Shown: positions 1 to 8,227 of the stretch, piece by piece
Layout of the letters: every line of letters begins with the position of its first letter
Position numbering within the stretch: position 1 is the first letter of the stretch
Assembly (NCBI GenBank): GCA_003151975.1
Contig: PLZD01000038.1
Span: 1-32,563, forward strand
Source of the DNA: Elusimicrobiota bacterium
GTDB taxonomy: Bacteria > Elusimicrobiota > Elusimicrobia > UBA1565 > UBA9628
Reading direction: 5' to 3'
Length of the DNA: 32,563 bases
Position numbers and translations under genes: made by a program
The notes under the pieces: model-generated
Told to the model about the DNA's origin: nothing
What the model saw: the letters and a program-made list of their open reading frames with translations, nothing else
The model's database searches: none

Positions 1-1
1 A

Positions 2-181
2 ATATTCGACTTCACATTACACAATCATCCGTCGGGAGACTGCACGCCGTCGGCGGAGGACCGCGACGCCACGCGAAGACTCATCCGCTCCGGAGAGCTG
101 CTGGGGATTCCCTTGCTCGATCATCTGATCGTCGCCGAATCCGGTTTTTTCAGCTTCAGAGAACACGGGCTTCTCTCGTAA
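2..181 (+). CDS. radC: RadC family JAB/JAMM protein, C-terminal end only
   Basis: The window opens inside this gene; only the last 59 residues are present, read in the frame starting at base 2 and ending in TAA at 179-181. The fragment carries HNHPSGD followed by TPSAED, which fits the JAMM metal-site spacing H-x-H-x7-S-x2-D as it appears in RadC (UPF0758) proteins, and ends FREHGLLS, close to the usual RadC C-terminus. RadC proteins are named as DNA repair proteins, but the JAB domain's biochemical role is unsettled. They are common in mobile or defence-related neighbourhoods, which suits the toxin-antitoxin pair that follows. The start and the conserved Glu of the JAMM site lie outside the window. 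Confidence 0.88.
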   Translation: MFDFTLHNHPSGDCTPSAEDRDATRRLIRSGELLGIPLLDHLIVAESGFFSFREHGLLS

Positions 182-190
182 TGAACATCC

Positions 191-245
191 TTGCACAAGA
201 ATGGGATAAAATTAATTATCTATTGCACAGATACCGTTCATCTGT
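191..245 (+). promoter_or_regulatory. Candidate higBA promoter and operator
   Basis: The 70-bp gap before higB is AT-rich compared with its surroundings. TTGCAC at 191-196 and AATTAT at 214-219 (17-bp spacer) form a plausible sigma-70 promoter. Just downstream lies a perfect inverted repeat, ACAGAT (227-232) and ATCTGT (240-245), with a 7-bp spacer, ending 6 bp before the higB ATG. HigA antitoxins usually repress their own operon through such palindromes, so this is the likely operator. TTGCACA also recurs at 223-229. Assignment is by position and symmetry only. Confidence 0.42.
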
Positions 246-251
246 TATATT

Positions 252-542
252 ATGATCAAGACCTTCGCAGACACCGCCACTCGGGATATCTACGATGACG
301 TCAATTCGAAGGCCGCCAGAACCATCCCGCAACGGCTTTGGGGCGTTATACGGAGGAAGCTTGACTGGCTTGAGTCCGCGACGAATCTGCATAACATCGG
401 AGCTTTGCCGGGCAATAGGCTCGAGGCCCTCAAAGGTGATATGAAGGGATGGTATAGTATCCGCGTGAACGACCAGTACAGGATCATATTCAGATTCGAG
501 GACGGTTCGGCGTTCGATGTCGAAGTCGTCGACTACCACTAG
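252..542 (+). CDS. higB: HigB-type toxin (RelE/ParE superfamily mRNA interferase)
   Basis: A 96-residue protein starting MIKTF, the usual opening of HigB toxins, with the family pattern LHNIGALPGNRLEALKGD followed by GWYSIRVNDQYRIIFRF, the RelE-fold beta-sheet core. HigB proteins cleave mRNA on the ribosome and are neutralised by HigA. Toxin-first order, length and the 9-bp gap to the antitoxin all match the family. No obvious Shine-Dalgarno sequence precedes the ATG; TTATAT sits directly before it, so translation may use a very short leader. Confidence 0.9.
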   Translation: MIKTFADTATRDIYDDVNSKAARTIPQRLWGVIRRKLDWLESATNLHNIGALPGNRLEALKGDMKGWYSIRVNDQYRIIFRFEDGSAFDVEVVDYH

Positions 543-551
543 GAGAGGAGA

Positions 552-830
552 ATGCTGCCCAAGAATAGGCCCCCCACGCACCCCGGAGAGATTCTCCTCC
601 ACGAATTTCTCTTGCCTCTGAAAATCACGCAAGTGGAGCTCGCGAAGTCGCTCGGCGTGCCGATCCAGCGCATCAACACGATCATCAACGGCAAACGCGG
701 GATCACCGCTGAGACTGCTCTGCTCCTCGCCAAGAAATTTAAGACGACACCCCACGTGTGGCTGAATCTCCAAAACAACTGGGATCTCTACCAGGCCTCG
801 CACAAACGAAGCCGGCTCGTGGCTGCGTGA
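552..830 (+). CDS. higA: HigA-type antitoxin (XRE-family helix-turn-helix)
   Basis: A 92-residue protein opening MLPKNRPPTHPGEILLHEFL, the hallmark HigA N-terminus, followed by a Cro/CI helix-turn-helix (roughly residues 24-60, TQVELAKSLGVPIQRINTII) and the family tail TTPHVWLNLQNNWDLYQA. HigA binds and inactivates HigB and represses the operon. GGAGAGGAG lies a few bases before the ATG, a strong ribosome-binding site. The stop overlaps the GTG start of the next gene (GTGA, 827-830), so the lipoprotein downstream is probably translationally coupled to the antitoxin, which is not the usual end of a higBA operon. Confidence 0.92.
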   Translation: MLPKNRPPTHPGEILLHEFLLPLKITQVELAKSLGVPIQRINTIINGKRGITAETALLLAKKFKTTPHVWLNLQNNWDLYQASHKRSRLVAA

Positions 831-1627
831 AGAAGCTCCTCTTGGCGCTGCTGCCGCTCACAATTGCGGGCTGCGACTCGTACTACTACACTGCTGGCAG
901 GTTCTACGACGCACGCGGCAAGAACTTCGCGGCCGTCGAGAACTACGAGAAGTTCCTCAAGGATCGTCCGAGCGACCCCCGCGCCGCCGAGATTCACGTG
1001 CGCGCGGGAGAACTCTACGCGGACCTGCACCGCTGCCTCGAGGCCAAGCGTCATTTCGAGACGGCCGCGCGAGAGTTCCCGCTCGCCGAGAGCTGGTCGG
1101 ACCGCGCCAAGGGCGGCATCATGGACTGCCCGGACTATTTCCCGATCGACTCCGGACGGACCTGGATTTACGGCGACAGCGTCAGCCGCGGCAAGAACAT
1201 GAGGCTCGACGCGGAAGTGCGCCTCTCCAGCGGCGGCGCCGGCGGCATGATCCAGACGGCGCTCTACGCCGGCTCAAAGCAGATCCGCTCCGAGGAAGCC
1301 GAGTACAAGAAGGCCCATTGGATGGTCCTCCAAAAATCGGGCGAAGACTGGGCGCCCTTTCTGCGCTATCCGTTCCGCAAGGGAGAGTCCTGGCACGCGC
1401 GGCGCGACAACGCCGATTTGTTCTACACGATCGTGGAAGACGACGCGCGGATCAAGACGGTCGCGGGCACTTTCGAGAACTGCCTCAAGGTCCGCGAGGT
1501 CAACCCCAAGTTCAAGGGCTCGTGGAAGTACGACTACTACGCGCCGTTCGTCGGGCGCGTGGCGACGACGATCGCGGGGCCCGGCTTCGAGAATCCGAAT
1601 ACCGAGCTCATCAAGTTCTCGCGCTGA
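827..1627 (+). CDS. Predicted lipoprotein with an N-terminal TPR-like region
   Basis: A 266-residue protein of unknown function. I place the start at GTG 827 because it begins a lipoprotein signal peptide (VKKLLLALLPLTIAGC); the lipobox IAGC puts the lipidated Cys at residue 16. An upstream in-frame ATG at 758 would lie deep inside higA. Residues about 20-75 look like tetratricopeptide helices (AVENYEKFLKDRPSDPRAAEIHV split over two helices). The C-terminal part is beta-rich, with a GTFENCLKV segment recalling secreted proteins that carry an attached-sugar or substrate-binding beta fold. The start overlaps the higA stop by 4 nt. Probably anchored in the outer or inner membrane. Confidence 0.8.
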   Translation: MKKLLLALLPLTIAGCDSYYYTAGRFYDARGKNFAAVENYEKFLKDRPSDPRAAEIHVRAGELYADLHRCLEAKRHFETAAREFPLAESWSDRAKGGIMDCPDYFPIDSGRTWIYGDSVSRGKNMRLDAEVRLSSGGAGGMIQTALYAGSKQIRSEEAEYKKAHWMVLQKSGEDWAPFLRYPFRKGESWHARRDNADLFYTIVEDDARIKTVAGTFENCLKVREVNPKFKGSWKYDYYAPFVGRVATTIAGPGFENPNTELIKFSR

Positions 1628-1656
1628 AGCGCGATTTGGTAAAATAGGGGAAGACC

Positions 1657-2781
1657 ATGGCTCTCCCGCGCCCCCTGTCGCACTCGTCGATCTCGATGTA
1701 CACGGAGTGCCCGCTTAAGTACAAGTACAAGTACATCGACAAGATTCCTGAGAAGCCCAAGTACTTCTTCTCGTTCGGACAGACCGTGCATTCGGCGCTC
1801 GAGTTCTTCTACGGCGTAAAGATTCTTCCCCCGCCGAGCCTGAAGGAACTGCTCGAGTACTACAAAGAAAACTGGGTGCGCGGCGGCTACCGCGACGAAA
1901 CCCAGGAGGCCGAGTACTTTCAAGACGGCAAGGATATTCTGACGAAGTTCTACAACAAGCACATCCAGGACTATGCGATCCCGTTCTTCGTCGAGTACGA
2001 GTTCAAGCTGCAGGTCGAGGGCGTGCCCGTGATCGGCTACATCGACCGCATCGACAAGCTGCCCGACGGTAAGCTCGCGGTCCTCGACTACAAGACCGGC
2101 AAGTCGCTCTCCACCGCGCGCGTCGAGACCGACGCTCAGCTCACCATGTACCAGATGGCCGTCGAGGAACTGCTGGGCGCGCAGGTCTCCCGCTTGATTT
2201 TCTACCACGTCCCTTCGCTCAAGCAGCAGATCGTCGAGCGGCATCCTAAGAATTTGGTCGAGGGCCTGCGCACGAAGATCGTGACAACGGCCGAGTCCAT
2301 CGAGAAGGGCGCCTTTGCGCCTAAGCCCGCCGAGAGCGTCTGCCGCTGGTGCGACTACAAGCCGATCTGCCCCATTTACAAGAATCCCTCCGCCGACGCG
2401 GCCGCTCTGCCCGAGGACGAACTCGCCGCGATGATCGACCAGCTCGGCGACATGCAGGAGAGCCTGTTCTCTCAAAAGGAGAAAGAGGAGAAGCTTAAGG
2501 CGGAGATACTCGCCGCGCTCGTCAAGAAGGGCTTCGTGCGCGCGTTCGGCAAGAAATATCAGGCCTCGCGCGCGGCCAGCGAGAAATGGGAGTTCTCCGA
2601 CAAGAAAAAAGTTCTCGAGCTCATCAAGAAGGCCGGACTCTACGACAAGGTTTTGGCCCCCTCCGCGCCGAAGATCGAGCAGTTGATGGCCGACCCCGCC
2701 CTGCCCGCCGACCTGCGCGCGCGGCTAGGCGAGCTTGGCGTTAGGGTAGAGACGCCGGATCTCAAGGTCAAGCCGCTTTGA
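1657..2781 (+). CDS. PD-(D/E)XK nuclease, RecB/Cas4-type with probable Fe-S cluster
   Basis: A 374-residue protein with the RecB-family nuclease core: His46 in GQTVHSALEF, the acidic stretch GYIDRID (about 127-133) and the catalytic LDYKTGK (Asp144, Lys146). Four cysteines are placed as in AddB/Cas4 iron-sulfur nucleases: Cys18 in SMYTECPLKYKYKY, and Cys228, Cys231 and Cys237 in CRWCDYKPIC. The last 130 residues are charged and helical. No helicase or AddA partner is nearby and no CRISPR array is visible, so this is a stand-alone DNA-processing nuclease of unknown pathway. GGGGAAG precedes the ATG at good spacing; TAAAAT at 1640-1645 may be a -10 box. Confidence 0.85.
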   Translation: MALPRPLSHSSISMYTECPLKYKYKYIDKIPEKPKYFFSFGQTVHSALEFFYGVKILPPPSLKELLEYYKENWVRGGYRDETQEAEYFQDGKDILTKFYNKHIQDYAIPFFVEYEFKLQVEGVPVIGYIDRIDKLPDGKLAVLDYKTGKSLSTARVETDAQLTMYQMAVEELLGAQVSRLIFYHVPSLKQQIVERHPKNLVEGLRTKIVTTAESIEKGAFAPKPAESVCRWCDYKPICPIYKNPSADAAALPEDELAAMIDQLGDMQESLFSQKEKEEKLKAEILAALVKKGFVRAFGKKYQASRAASEKWEFSDKKKVLELIKKAGLYDKVLAPSAPKIEQLMADPALPADLRARLGELGVRVETPDLKVKPL

Positions 2782-4253
2782 AAATCCGGCAAGCGGTCAT
2801 CGCGCTCGATCAGGGCAGCTCGAGCTCTCGTGCGCTGGCCATCGACTCGAGCGGCAAGGTGCTGGCCAGGGCGCAGTTTAAGATCAAGACTTTTTATCCG
2901 CAGGCGGGCTGGGTCGAGCATGACGCGCTCGACATTGCCCGGACGCAGGAAGCCGCGCTCGACGCGGTTTTGGCGAAGCTCCCCAAGTCGGTCGAGGTCG
3001 TCGGCGTGGGCCTAGCGTGCCAGCGCTCAACGGTCGTGTTCTGGGACAAAGAGACGGGCAAGCCCGCGGCGCGCGCGCCCTCGTGGCAGGACGGCCGGGC
3101 TTCGGCCGTCATCGCGCCTTGGCAGCACCGCCAAGCGGAGGTCCACGAGCTCACTGGGCTTTATCTGACGCCGTACTATTCCGGGCCGAAGATCCGTTGG
3201 TTTCTTGATAACGACAAGCAAGTGCTCGAATTACTGGAGCGCGACCGGCTCATGATCGGTCCCGTTTCTTCATTCTTGATCTGGCGGCTGACCAAGGGCG
3301 AGGTTTTCGCGGCCGACCCGACGCTGGCCCAGCGCATGATGCTGTTGAACCTTCACGCGATGGACTGGGACGAGAGCTTGCTCGACATGTTCGGCGTGCC
3401 CCGCTCGGCCGTTCCGAAGATCTTGCCTTCCGCCGGCGATTGGGGCACGGCCGTCCGCTGCGGCAGGAAATTGCCCCTGCGCGCCTGCCTTGGCGATCAG
3501 CAGTCGGCGATGATCGGCCTCGGCGGCTCGGAGCTGGGCTCGTCGATCGCCAACTACGGCACCGGCGCTTTTTTCCTCCATAACACGGGCGCGGAGCAGC
3601 ACCGCATTCCCGGTCTTTTGACTTCGGTAGGATGGAAGATCGACGGCCAGGCGCCGTGCTTTTTGCAGGAAGGTACCGTGCACGCGGCCGGCGCCTCGTT
3701 CGACTGGCTGCGCGAGAATCTCGGCCTCTTGGACGGCAGGGACCTCGACAAGGTTTGCGCGGCCTCGAAGCAAAGGCTCCTCGCATTGAACGCGATTGGC
3801 GGCCTCGGCGCGCCGCGTTGGGACTACACGACGAAGACCGCCTTCTTCGGCATCGATTCGCAAACAAGGCCCGCCGATTTTGTTCGCGCCGTCACCGAAG
3901 GCATCGCGCACCTGATCGCGGACATCGTCGACGCCCTGCGCGGCGGCGGCCTGAAGCCCGGCCTCGTTCGGGCATCAGGCGGCCTCTCACGCGTCAATCA
4001 CCTCATGCAGTTTCAGTCCGACCTGCTGGGCGTCGACATCCAGCGCTGCGCGGAAGCCGAGGCGACGGCTCTCGGAGTCGCGGAACTCGCGGCTCAGGCC
4101 GCGGGAGCCGATTGGGCGCGCCTGCTGCGGTCGGCGCCGATCGACAAGATCTTCAAGCCGGCGATGCCGTCGGCCGAATCCGCGAAGCTGCGCCGCAACT
4201 GGAAGCTCTTCGTCGAGACGCAGGCCAAGCTCAGCCGCGAGCTGGCGGCCTGA
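2778..4253 (+). CDS. FGGY-family carbohydrate kinase, glycerol-kinase-like
   Basis: A 491-residue kinase collinear with glycerol kinase (about 500 residues): phosphate loop ALDQGSSSSRA near the N-terminus, YPQAGWVEHD, GDQQSA (Asp240), YGTGAFFLHNTG, LGAPRWD and the C-terminal FGGY adenosine-binding region. It starts at TTG 2778, which overlaps the stop of the nuclease gene (TTGA). Aligned to E. coli GlpK, the glycerol ligands Arg83, Trp103, Tyr, Asp and Phe are kept, but Glu84 is Ser (QRS instead of QRE). The substrate may therefore not be glycerol. No glycerol facilitator or glycerol-3-phosphate dehydrogenase is adjacent. The 3' end overlaps the convergent HAD gene by 23 bp. Confidence 0.85.
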   Translation: MKIRQAVIALDQGSSSSRALAIDSSGKVLARAQFKIKTFYPQAGWVEHDALDIARTQEAALDAVLAKLPKSVEVVGVGLACQRSTVVFWDKETGKPAARAPSWQDGRASAVIAPWQHRQAEVHELTGLYLTPYYSGPKIRWFLDNDKQVLELLERDRLMIGPVSSFLIWRLTKGEVFAADPTLAQRMMLLNLHAMDWDESLLDMFGVPRSAVPKILPSAGDWGTAVRCGRKLPLRACLGDQQSAMIGLGGSELGSSIANYGTGAFFLHNTGAEQHRIPGLLTSVGWKIDGQAPCFLQEGTVHAAGASFDWLRENLGLLDGRDLDKVCAASKQRLLALNAIGGLGAPRWDYTTKTAFFGIDSQTRPADFVRAVTEGIAHLIADIVDALRGGGLKPGLVRASGGLSRVNHLMQFQSDLLGVDIQRCAEAEATALGVAELAAQAAGADWARLLRSAPIDKIFKPAMPSAESAKLRRNWKLFVETQAKLSRELAA

Positions 4254-4890
4254 TCTTGAAGCGGCCGGACAGCTCGGCGAAGCTCTCGAACTCGTAGTCG
4301 GCCGCGGAGAGGTCCTGCTCGTCGTTGTGGCCGTTGCGGAAGGCCGCGCACGCCATGCCCGCCGCCTTGGCGGCCTTCACGCCGGGCGCCGAGTCTTCGA
4401 TCGCGATGCACTCGTGAGGCAGGACGCCCAGGCGCTCGGCGCAGAGCAGGTATAAGTCGGGCGCCGGCTTGGTCTTGCCGGGAGTCTCGTCGCCGCTGGC
4501 GATCGCGCCGAAGGTCTTCGTGAGAACGAAGCGCTCGAGCACGATGTCGATCCAGACACGCGGCGACGACGAGGCCAGGCCGATCTTGACGCCGCTGCGC
4601 CGGAGCATCGCGAGGAAGGGTCCCGCGCCCGCGGTGTAGGTGACCTTGCGGCCGTAGATGTCCTCGGCGAGCGTGTGGCATTCCGCCAGGAATTCTCCCT
4701 TGGGTTTCTTGATCGCGTATTCCTCGACGAGCCAGTGGTAGAGGTCGACGACGCCCATGCCGACGATCTTGTGGTGGTCGTGGTCGGTCCAATGCGGGAT
4801 CATCGTCCGGAAATAGGTTCCCTCGCAGAGCTTCCACTGCTTCTCGCTGTCGACAAGCACTCCGTCCATATCGAAGATGAAGGCTTTCAT
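4231..4890 (-). CDS. HAD-superfamily hydrolase, beta-phosphoglucomutase-like
   Basis: A 219-residue HAD enzyme with all four motifs: FDMDGVLVDSE (nucleophile Asp7, acid/base Asp9), LASSSP (motif II), KTKPAPD (motif III Lys) and IEDSAPGVKAA (motif IV). A helical cap sits between motifs I and II, giving the beta-PGM/phosphatase subfamily. The substrate, likely a small phosphorylated sugar or metabolite, cannot be read from sequence. Its ATG overlaps the stop of the ABC exporter by 4 nt, so the two are co-transcribed, and its 3' end overlaps the FGGY kinase. Confidence 0.87.
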   Translation of the reverse strand: MKAFIFDMDGVLVDSEKQWKLCEGTYFRTMIPHWTDHDHHKIVGMGVVDLYHWLVEEYAIKKPKGEFLAECHTLAEDIYGRKVTYTAGAGPFLAMLRRSGVKIGLASSSPRVWIDIVLERFVLTKTFGAIASGDETPGKTKPAPDLYLLCAERLGVLPHECIAIEDSAPGVKAAKAAGMACAAFRNGHNDEQDLSAADYEFESFAELSGRFKIRPPARG

Positions 4891-6632
4891 GGCGCGGTCG
4901 ATTCGGCGGGTTCGAGCTGTTGGAACTTATAAAGCGTCGCGTAGACGCCGCCCTTGGCGAGCAGTTCCTGATGCGTGCCGGTCTCTTGCACCTCGCCGTG
5001 GTGCAGGACGACGATGCGGTCGGCCTTCTGTAAAGTCGAGAGACGGTGCGCGATGATCAGCACGGTGCGGCCCGGATAGAGTTTCTCGAGCGCTTCCTGC
5101 ACGCTCTTCTCGGAGCCCGCGTCGAGATTCGAGGTCGCCTCGTCGAGGATCAGCAGGGCCGGGTTCTTGAGCACCGCGCGCGCGATCGCGATGCGCTGGC
5201 GTTGTCCGCCCGAGAGCTGCAGGCCGCGATCGCCCAGCGGGGTGTCGAGCCCTTGCGGCATCTTCATGACGAAATTGAGCGCGTCGGCGACGTCGAGCGC
5301 CTTCTTTATGTCGTCGCGCGAGGCGCCGGGCTTGCCCAAGGAGACGTTGCCGGCGACGGTGTCGTTGAACAAGATCGTGTCCTGAGTCACGAGGCCGATG
5401 TGCTCGCGCAGCGAGGTCACGGAATACTCGCGCAGGTTGCGGCCGTCGATCGTGATGCAACCGGCGGTCGGATCGAACAAGCGCAGGAGAAGATGCACGA
5501 GCGTCGTCTTGCCCGAGCCCGAGGGTCCCGCGACCGCCACGACTTCGCCGGGCTTGACGATCAGATTCACCTTGTTGAGCGCGACCATCTCGCGCGAAGG
5601 GTATTTAAAGCAGACGTCCTCGAGCGCGAGGCCGTTGGCCAGCTTTACGAACGCGGCCGCGCCAGGCTTGTCGATGACGGTCGGCTTCTCGTCGAGTACC
5701 GCGAATATGCGGTCGGCGGACGCCAGGCCCAGCTGGAGCGTCGCGTTGAGCTGCGCCAAGTTCTTGATCGGCGCGTAGGCCGCGAAGAACGCGCCGAGGA
5801 AAGTGAAGAACGCTCCCGGCGTCATGCGGCCGCCGATGATTTCAACGCCCGCTTGATAAACGACAGACGCCATGATGATCGAGCCGAGAAACTCCATCAG
5901 CGGGCCCGAGAGCGCGGTCGCGCGGAAGTAGCGCATCATTTGATCGAACAGGGCGTCGTTCTCGGCGCGGAATTTCTCCACCGCGCCTTTCTCGTAGTTG
6001 AAGGCTTTGACGACGAGCATCCCTTGCAGACTCTCCTGGAAGCGGTGGTAGATTTCGCCGGTGATCTCCTGGCTGCGGCGGCCCGAAGACCGCAGCTTAC
6101 GGCCCAGCACGCCGAGCACGCCGCCCGCGACCGGAATCGCGATCAAGGCCGTCAGCGCGAAGTGCCACTGCAGATAGAACATGACGCCGAGCAGGACCAC
6201 CACGGTGGCGGAGTCGCGCACCACGTAAAGCGGCACGAACTGCAGGCTGTCGCCGAGGCGCGTGAGGTCGTTGGTCAGGCGGGCCAGCGTGTCGCCGCTC
6301 TTGCTCTTCCAGTAAAAGTCCATCGAGAGCTCGTGGAGATGCAGGAACAGGTCCTCGCGCAGCTGCTGGGTGATCTTCTGACCGAGCCAGCTCATCAGAT
6401 AACTCTGCGTGTAAGTCACGATCATCTTCAGGAAAAACAGGGCGGGGATCAGGACCACGACGCCCCAGAGCATCGCCGCGTCCTTGTTGACGAAGACGCG
6501 GTCGACCGCCGGCTTGACGACCCAGACCGTGCCGCCGTTCAAGGCGGCGACGGCGACCATCACGAAGCAGGCCTGGATGAAGCGGACCTTGTGGGGGCGC
6601 AGGTACGGCGCGAGTCGCTTTAACGACGACAT
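4887..6632 (-). CDS. ABC exporter, MsbA/lipid-flippase-like half transporter
   Basis: A 581-residue half transporter. The first 300 or so residues form a six-helix exporter domain; the C-terminal ATPase has Walker [10 protein letters not shown] (about 369-377), Q-loop LVTQD, signature [14 protein letters not shown], Walker [13 protein letters not shown] and switch IIAHRLS. The organisation matches MsbA-type lipid A or phospholipid flippases, which work as homodimers in the inner membrane; multidrug exporters share this architecture, so lipid transport is inferred. It heads a two-gene unit with the HAD hydrolase. It is divergent from the aldehyde dehydrogenase operon across 86 bp, where I see no clear promoter on this strand. 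Confidence 0.9.
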   Translation of the reverse strand: MSSLKRLAPYLRPHKVRFIQACFVMVAVAALNGGTVWVVKPAVDRVFVNKDAAMLWGVVVLIPALFFLKMIVTYTQSYLMSWLGQKITQQLREDLFLHLHELSMDFYWKSKSGDTLARLTNDLTRLGDSLQFVPLYVVRDSATVVVLLGVMFYLQWHFALTALIAIPVAGGVLGVLGRKLRSSGRRSQEITGEIYHRFQESLQGMLVVKAFNYEKGAVEKFRAENDALFDQMMRYFRATALSGPLMEFLGSIIMASVVYQAGVEIIGGRMTPGAFFTFLGAFFAAYAPIKNLAQLNATLQLGLASADRIFAVLDEKPTVIDKPGAAAFVKLANGLALEDVCFKYPSREMVALNKVNLIVKPGEVVAVAGPSGSGKTTLVHLLLRLFDPTAGCITIDGRNLREYSVTSLREHIGLVTQDTILFNDTVAGNVSLGKPGASRDDIKKALDVADALNFVMKMPQGLDTPLGDRGLQLSGGQRQRIAIARAVLKNPALLILDEATSNLDAGSEKSVQEALEKLYPGRTVLIIAHRLSTLQKADRIVVLHHGEVQETGTHQELLAKGGVYATLYKFQQLEPAESTAP

Positions 6633-6682
6633 GAGCGCCTATTTTCCCATATTTGAGGCGTTCGGTCCAGCATTTGCCGTCG

Positions 6683-6712
6683 TTGACACATCGACGGAGA
6701 CATTGATATCCT
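6683..6712 (+). promoter_or_regulatory. Promoter of the aldehyde dehydrogenase/paa-like operon, probably leaderless
   Basis: TTGACA (6683-6688), an 18-bp spacer and TATCCT (6707-6712) make a good sigma-70-type promoter. The ATG at 6719 lies exactly 6 nt after the -10 box, so transcription should begin at or within a base of the start codon. There is no Shine-Dalgarno sequence close to the ATG, which agrees with a leaderless message. Confidence 0.62.
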
Positions 6713-6718
6713 AGCCTC

Positions 6719-8227
6719 ATGACCACCACCGCCGCCGTGCCCGAAATTCACCCCGATTTGCGCGTATTTTTGTCGAAGAAACCTCATAAATTGCTGATCG
6801 GCGGGCAATGGGCCGACGCGGCGTCGGGCAAGACCTTCCAAACTTTCAATCCGGCCGACGGCGAGATCTTGGGAACCGTCGCGGAGGCAGGCGCGGCCGA
6901 CGTCGACGCGGCCGTCAAAGCGGCGCGCAAGGCGCTGGAAGGCCCGTGGGGCAAGATGAGCCCCGCCGAGCGCGAGAAGGTCCTGCACAAGATCGCGGAC
7001 CTCATCGAGAAGCGCGCCGACGAGCTCGCACAGTTGGAGTCGCTCGACAACGGCAAGACGATTAGAGAAGCAAAGAACGGGGATTTGCCCCTGTGCACCG
7101 CGCTGTTCCGCTACTTCGGCGGCTGGCCGACGAAGATCCACGGCAACACGACCCCCGTTAGCGTTCCGTACTATCCGGGGGCGAAATTCCTGCACTACAC
7201 CGTGCGCGAGCCCATCGGCGTCGTCGGCGTCATCGTGCCTTGGAATTTCCCCCTCTTGATGGCCGCAGAACGTCTCGCTCCGGCTCTGGCTTGCGGCAAC
7301 ACCGTCGTGCTCAAGCCCGCCGAACAGACGCCGCTATCCGCGATCCGGTTGGGCGAACTGCTGCTCGAGGCGGGCCTGCCTGAGGGCGTGGTCAACATCG
7401 TTCCTGGCTTCGGGCCCACCGCCGGCGCCGCGCTGGCTTCGCATCCCGACGTCGACAAGGTCACTTTCACCGGCTCGACGGAAGTCGGCCGCGAGATCGT
7501 CAAGGCGAGCGCCGGAAATTTAAAAAAGCTGAGCCTTGAGCTCGGCGGCAAATCCCCGAACATCGTCTTCGCCGACGCGGATCTGGAAGCCGCGGCCAAG
7601 GGCATGTTCATGGGCATCTTCTACAACCAGGGCCAGACCTGCTCGGCGGGCTCGCGCGTCTTCGTCGAGCGCCCGAAATTCGAGGAGATGGTCAACGCGC
7701 TCGCCGAAAAAGCGAAGACGATCCGCCAAGGCCCCGGCCTCGACCCTAAGACGCACATGGGCCCGCTCGTCTCCGAGGAGCAGCGCAAGCGCGTGCTCTC
7801 GTACATCGAGAGCGGCAAGAAGGAAGGCGCCACGATCTTGGCCGGCGGAGAAGCCGGCGCGGGCAAGGGCTACTTCGTCAAGCCGACGGTTTTCTCCGAC
7901 GTCAAGGATTCGATGAAGATCGCGCAGGAAGAAATTTTCGGACCCGTCGTCGCCGTGATGCCCTTCGACACGATCGACGAGGTCGTCACGCGCGCCAACG
8001 CGACGCCTTACGGCCTCGTGGCCGGAGTCTGGACGAAGGACATAAAAAAGGCGCACCGGTTAACGCAATCGATCAAAGCCGGTGTCGTTTGGGTGAATTG
8101 CTATCAATTCGTCGACGCGGCCGCGCCCTGGGGCGGCTTTAAGCAGTCGGGCTACGGACGCGAGAAGAGCGAGCTTGCCGTCGACGCGTACACGCAGGTC
8201 AAGAGCGTGTGGATCGACTTGAACTGA
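6719..8227 (+). CDS. NAD(P)-dependent aldehyde dehydrogenase
   Basis: A 502-residue ALDH of the usual length. It has the cofactor/oxyanion Asn in VIVPWNFP (Asn176), FTGSTEVGR of the Rossmann domain, general base Glu274 in LELGGKSPNIV, catalytic Cys308 in GQTCSAGSR, and EIFGPVVAV. It oxidises an aldehyde to an acid in the cytoplasm. It is the first gene of an operon of acyl-CoA enzymes, with its stop overlapping the next start (TGATG). In the phenylacetate pathway an ALDH domain (PaaZ) oxidises the ring-opened semialdehyde; this protein lacks the hydratase domain of PaaZ, so that role is an inference from context. A betaine-aldehyde-type or general ALDH remains possible. Confidence 0.93.
   Translation: MTTTAAVPEIHPDLRVFLSKKPHKLLIGGQWADAASGKTFQTFNPADGEILGTVAEAGAADVDAAVKAARKALEGPWGKMSPAEREKVLHKIADLIEKRADELAQLESLDNGKTIREAKNGDLPLCTALFRYFGGWPTKIHGNTTPVSVPYYPGAKFLHYTVREPIGVVGVIVPWNFPLLMAAERLAPALACGNTVVLKPAEQTPLSAIRLGELLLEAGLPEGVVNIVPGFGPTAGAALASHPDVDKVTFTGSTEVGREIVKASAGNLKKLSLELGGKSPNIVFADADLEAAAKGMFMGIFYNQGQTCSAGSRVFVERPKFEEMVNALAEKAKTIRQGPGLDPKTHMGPLVSEEQRKRVLSYIESGKKEGATILAGGEAGAGKGYFVKPTVFSDVKDSMKIAQEEIFGPVVAVMPFDTIDEVVTRANATPYGLVAGVWTKDIKKAHRLTQSIKAGVVWVNCYQFVDAAAPWGGFKQSGYGREKSELAVDAYTQVKSVWIDLN

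Noticed and set aside
223-251. TTGCAC (223-228) with TATATT (246-251) as the higB promoter
   Set aside because: The -10 box would end directly at the ATG, placing the transcription start inside the coding sequence; the pair at 191-219 fits better.
758-826. ATG 758 as start of the lipoprotein gene
   Set aside because: It would add 23 residues coded inside higA and bury the signal peptide; GTG 827 gives a proper lipoprotein N-terminus.
5046-6623. A 525-codon plus-strand open frame
   Set aside because: It is antisense to the ABC exporter, with biased low-complexity composition (His, Arg, Asp, Glu) typical of GC-rich shadows, and no motif.
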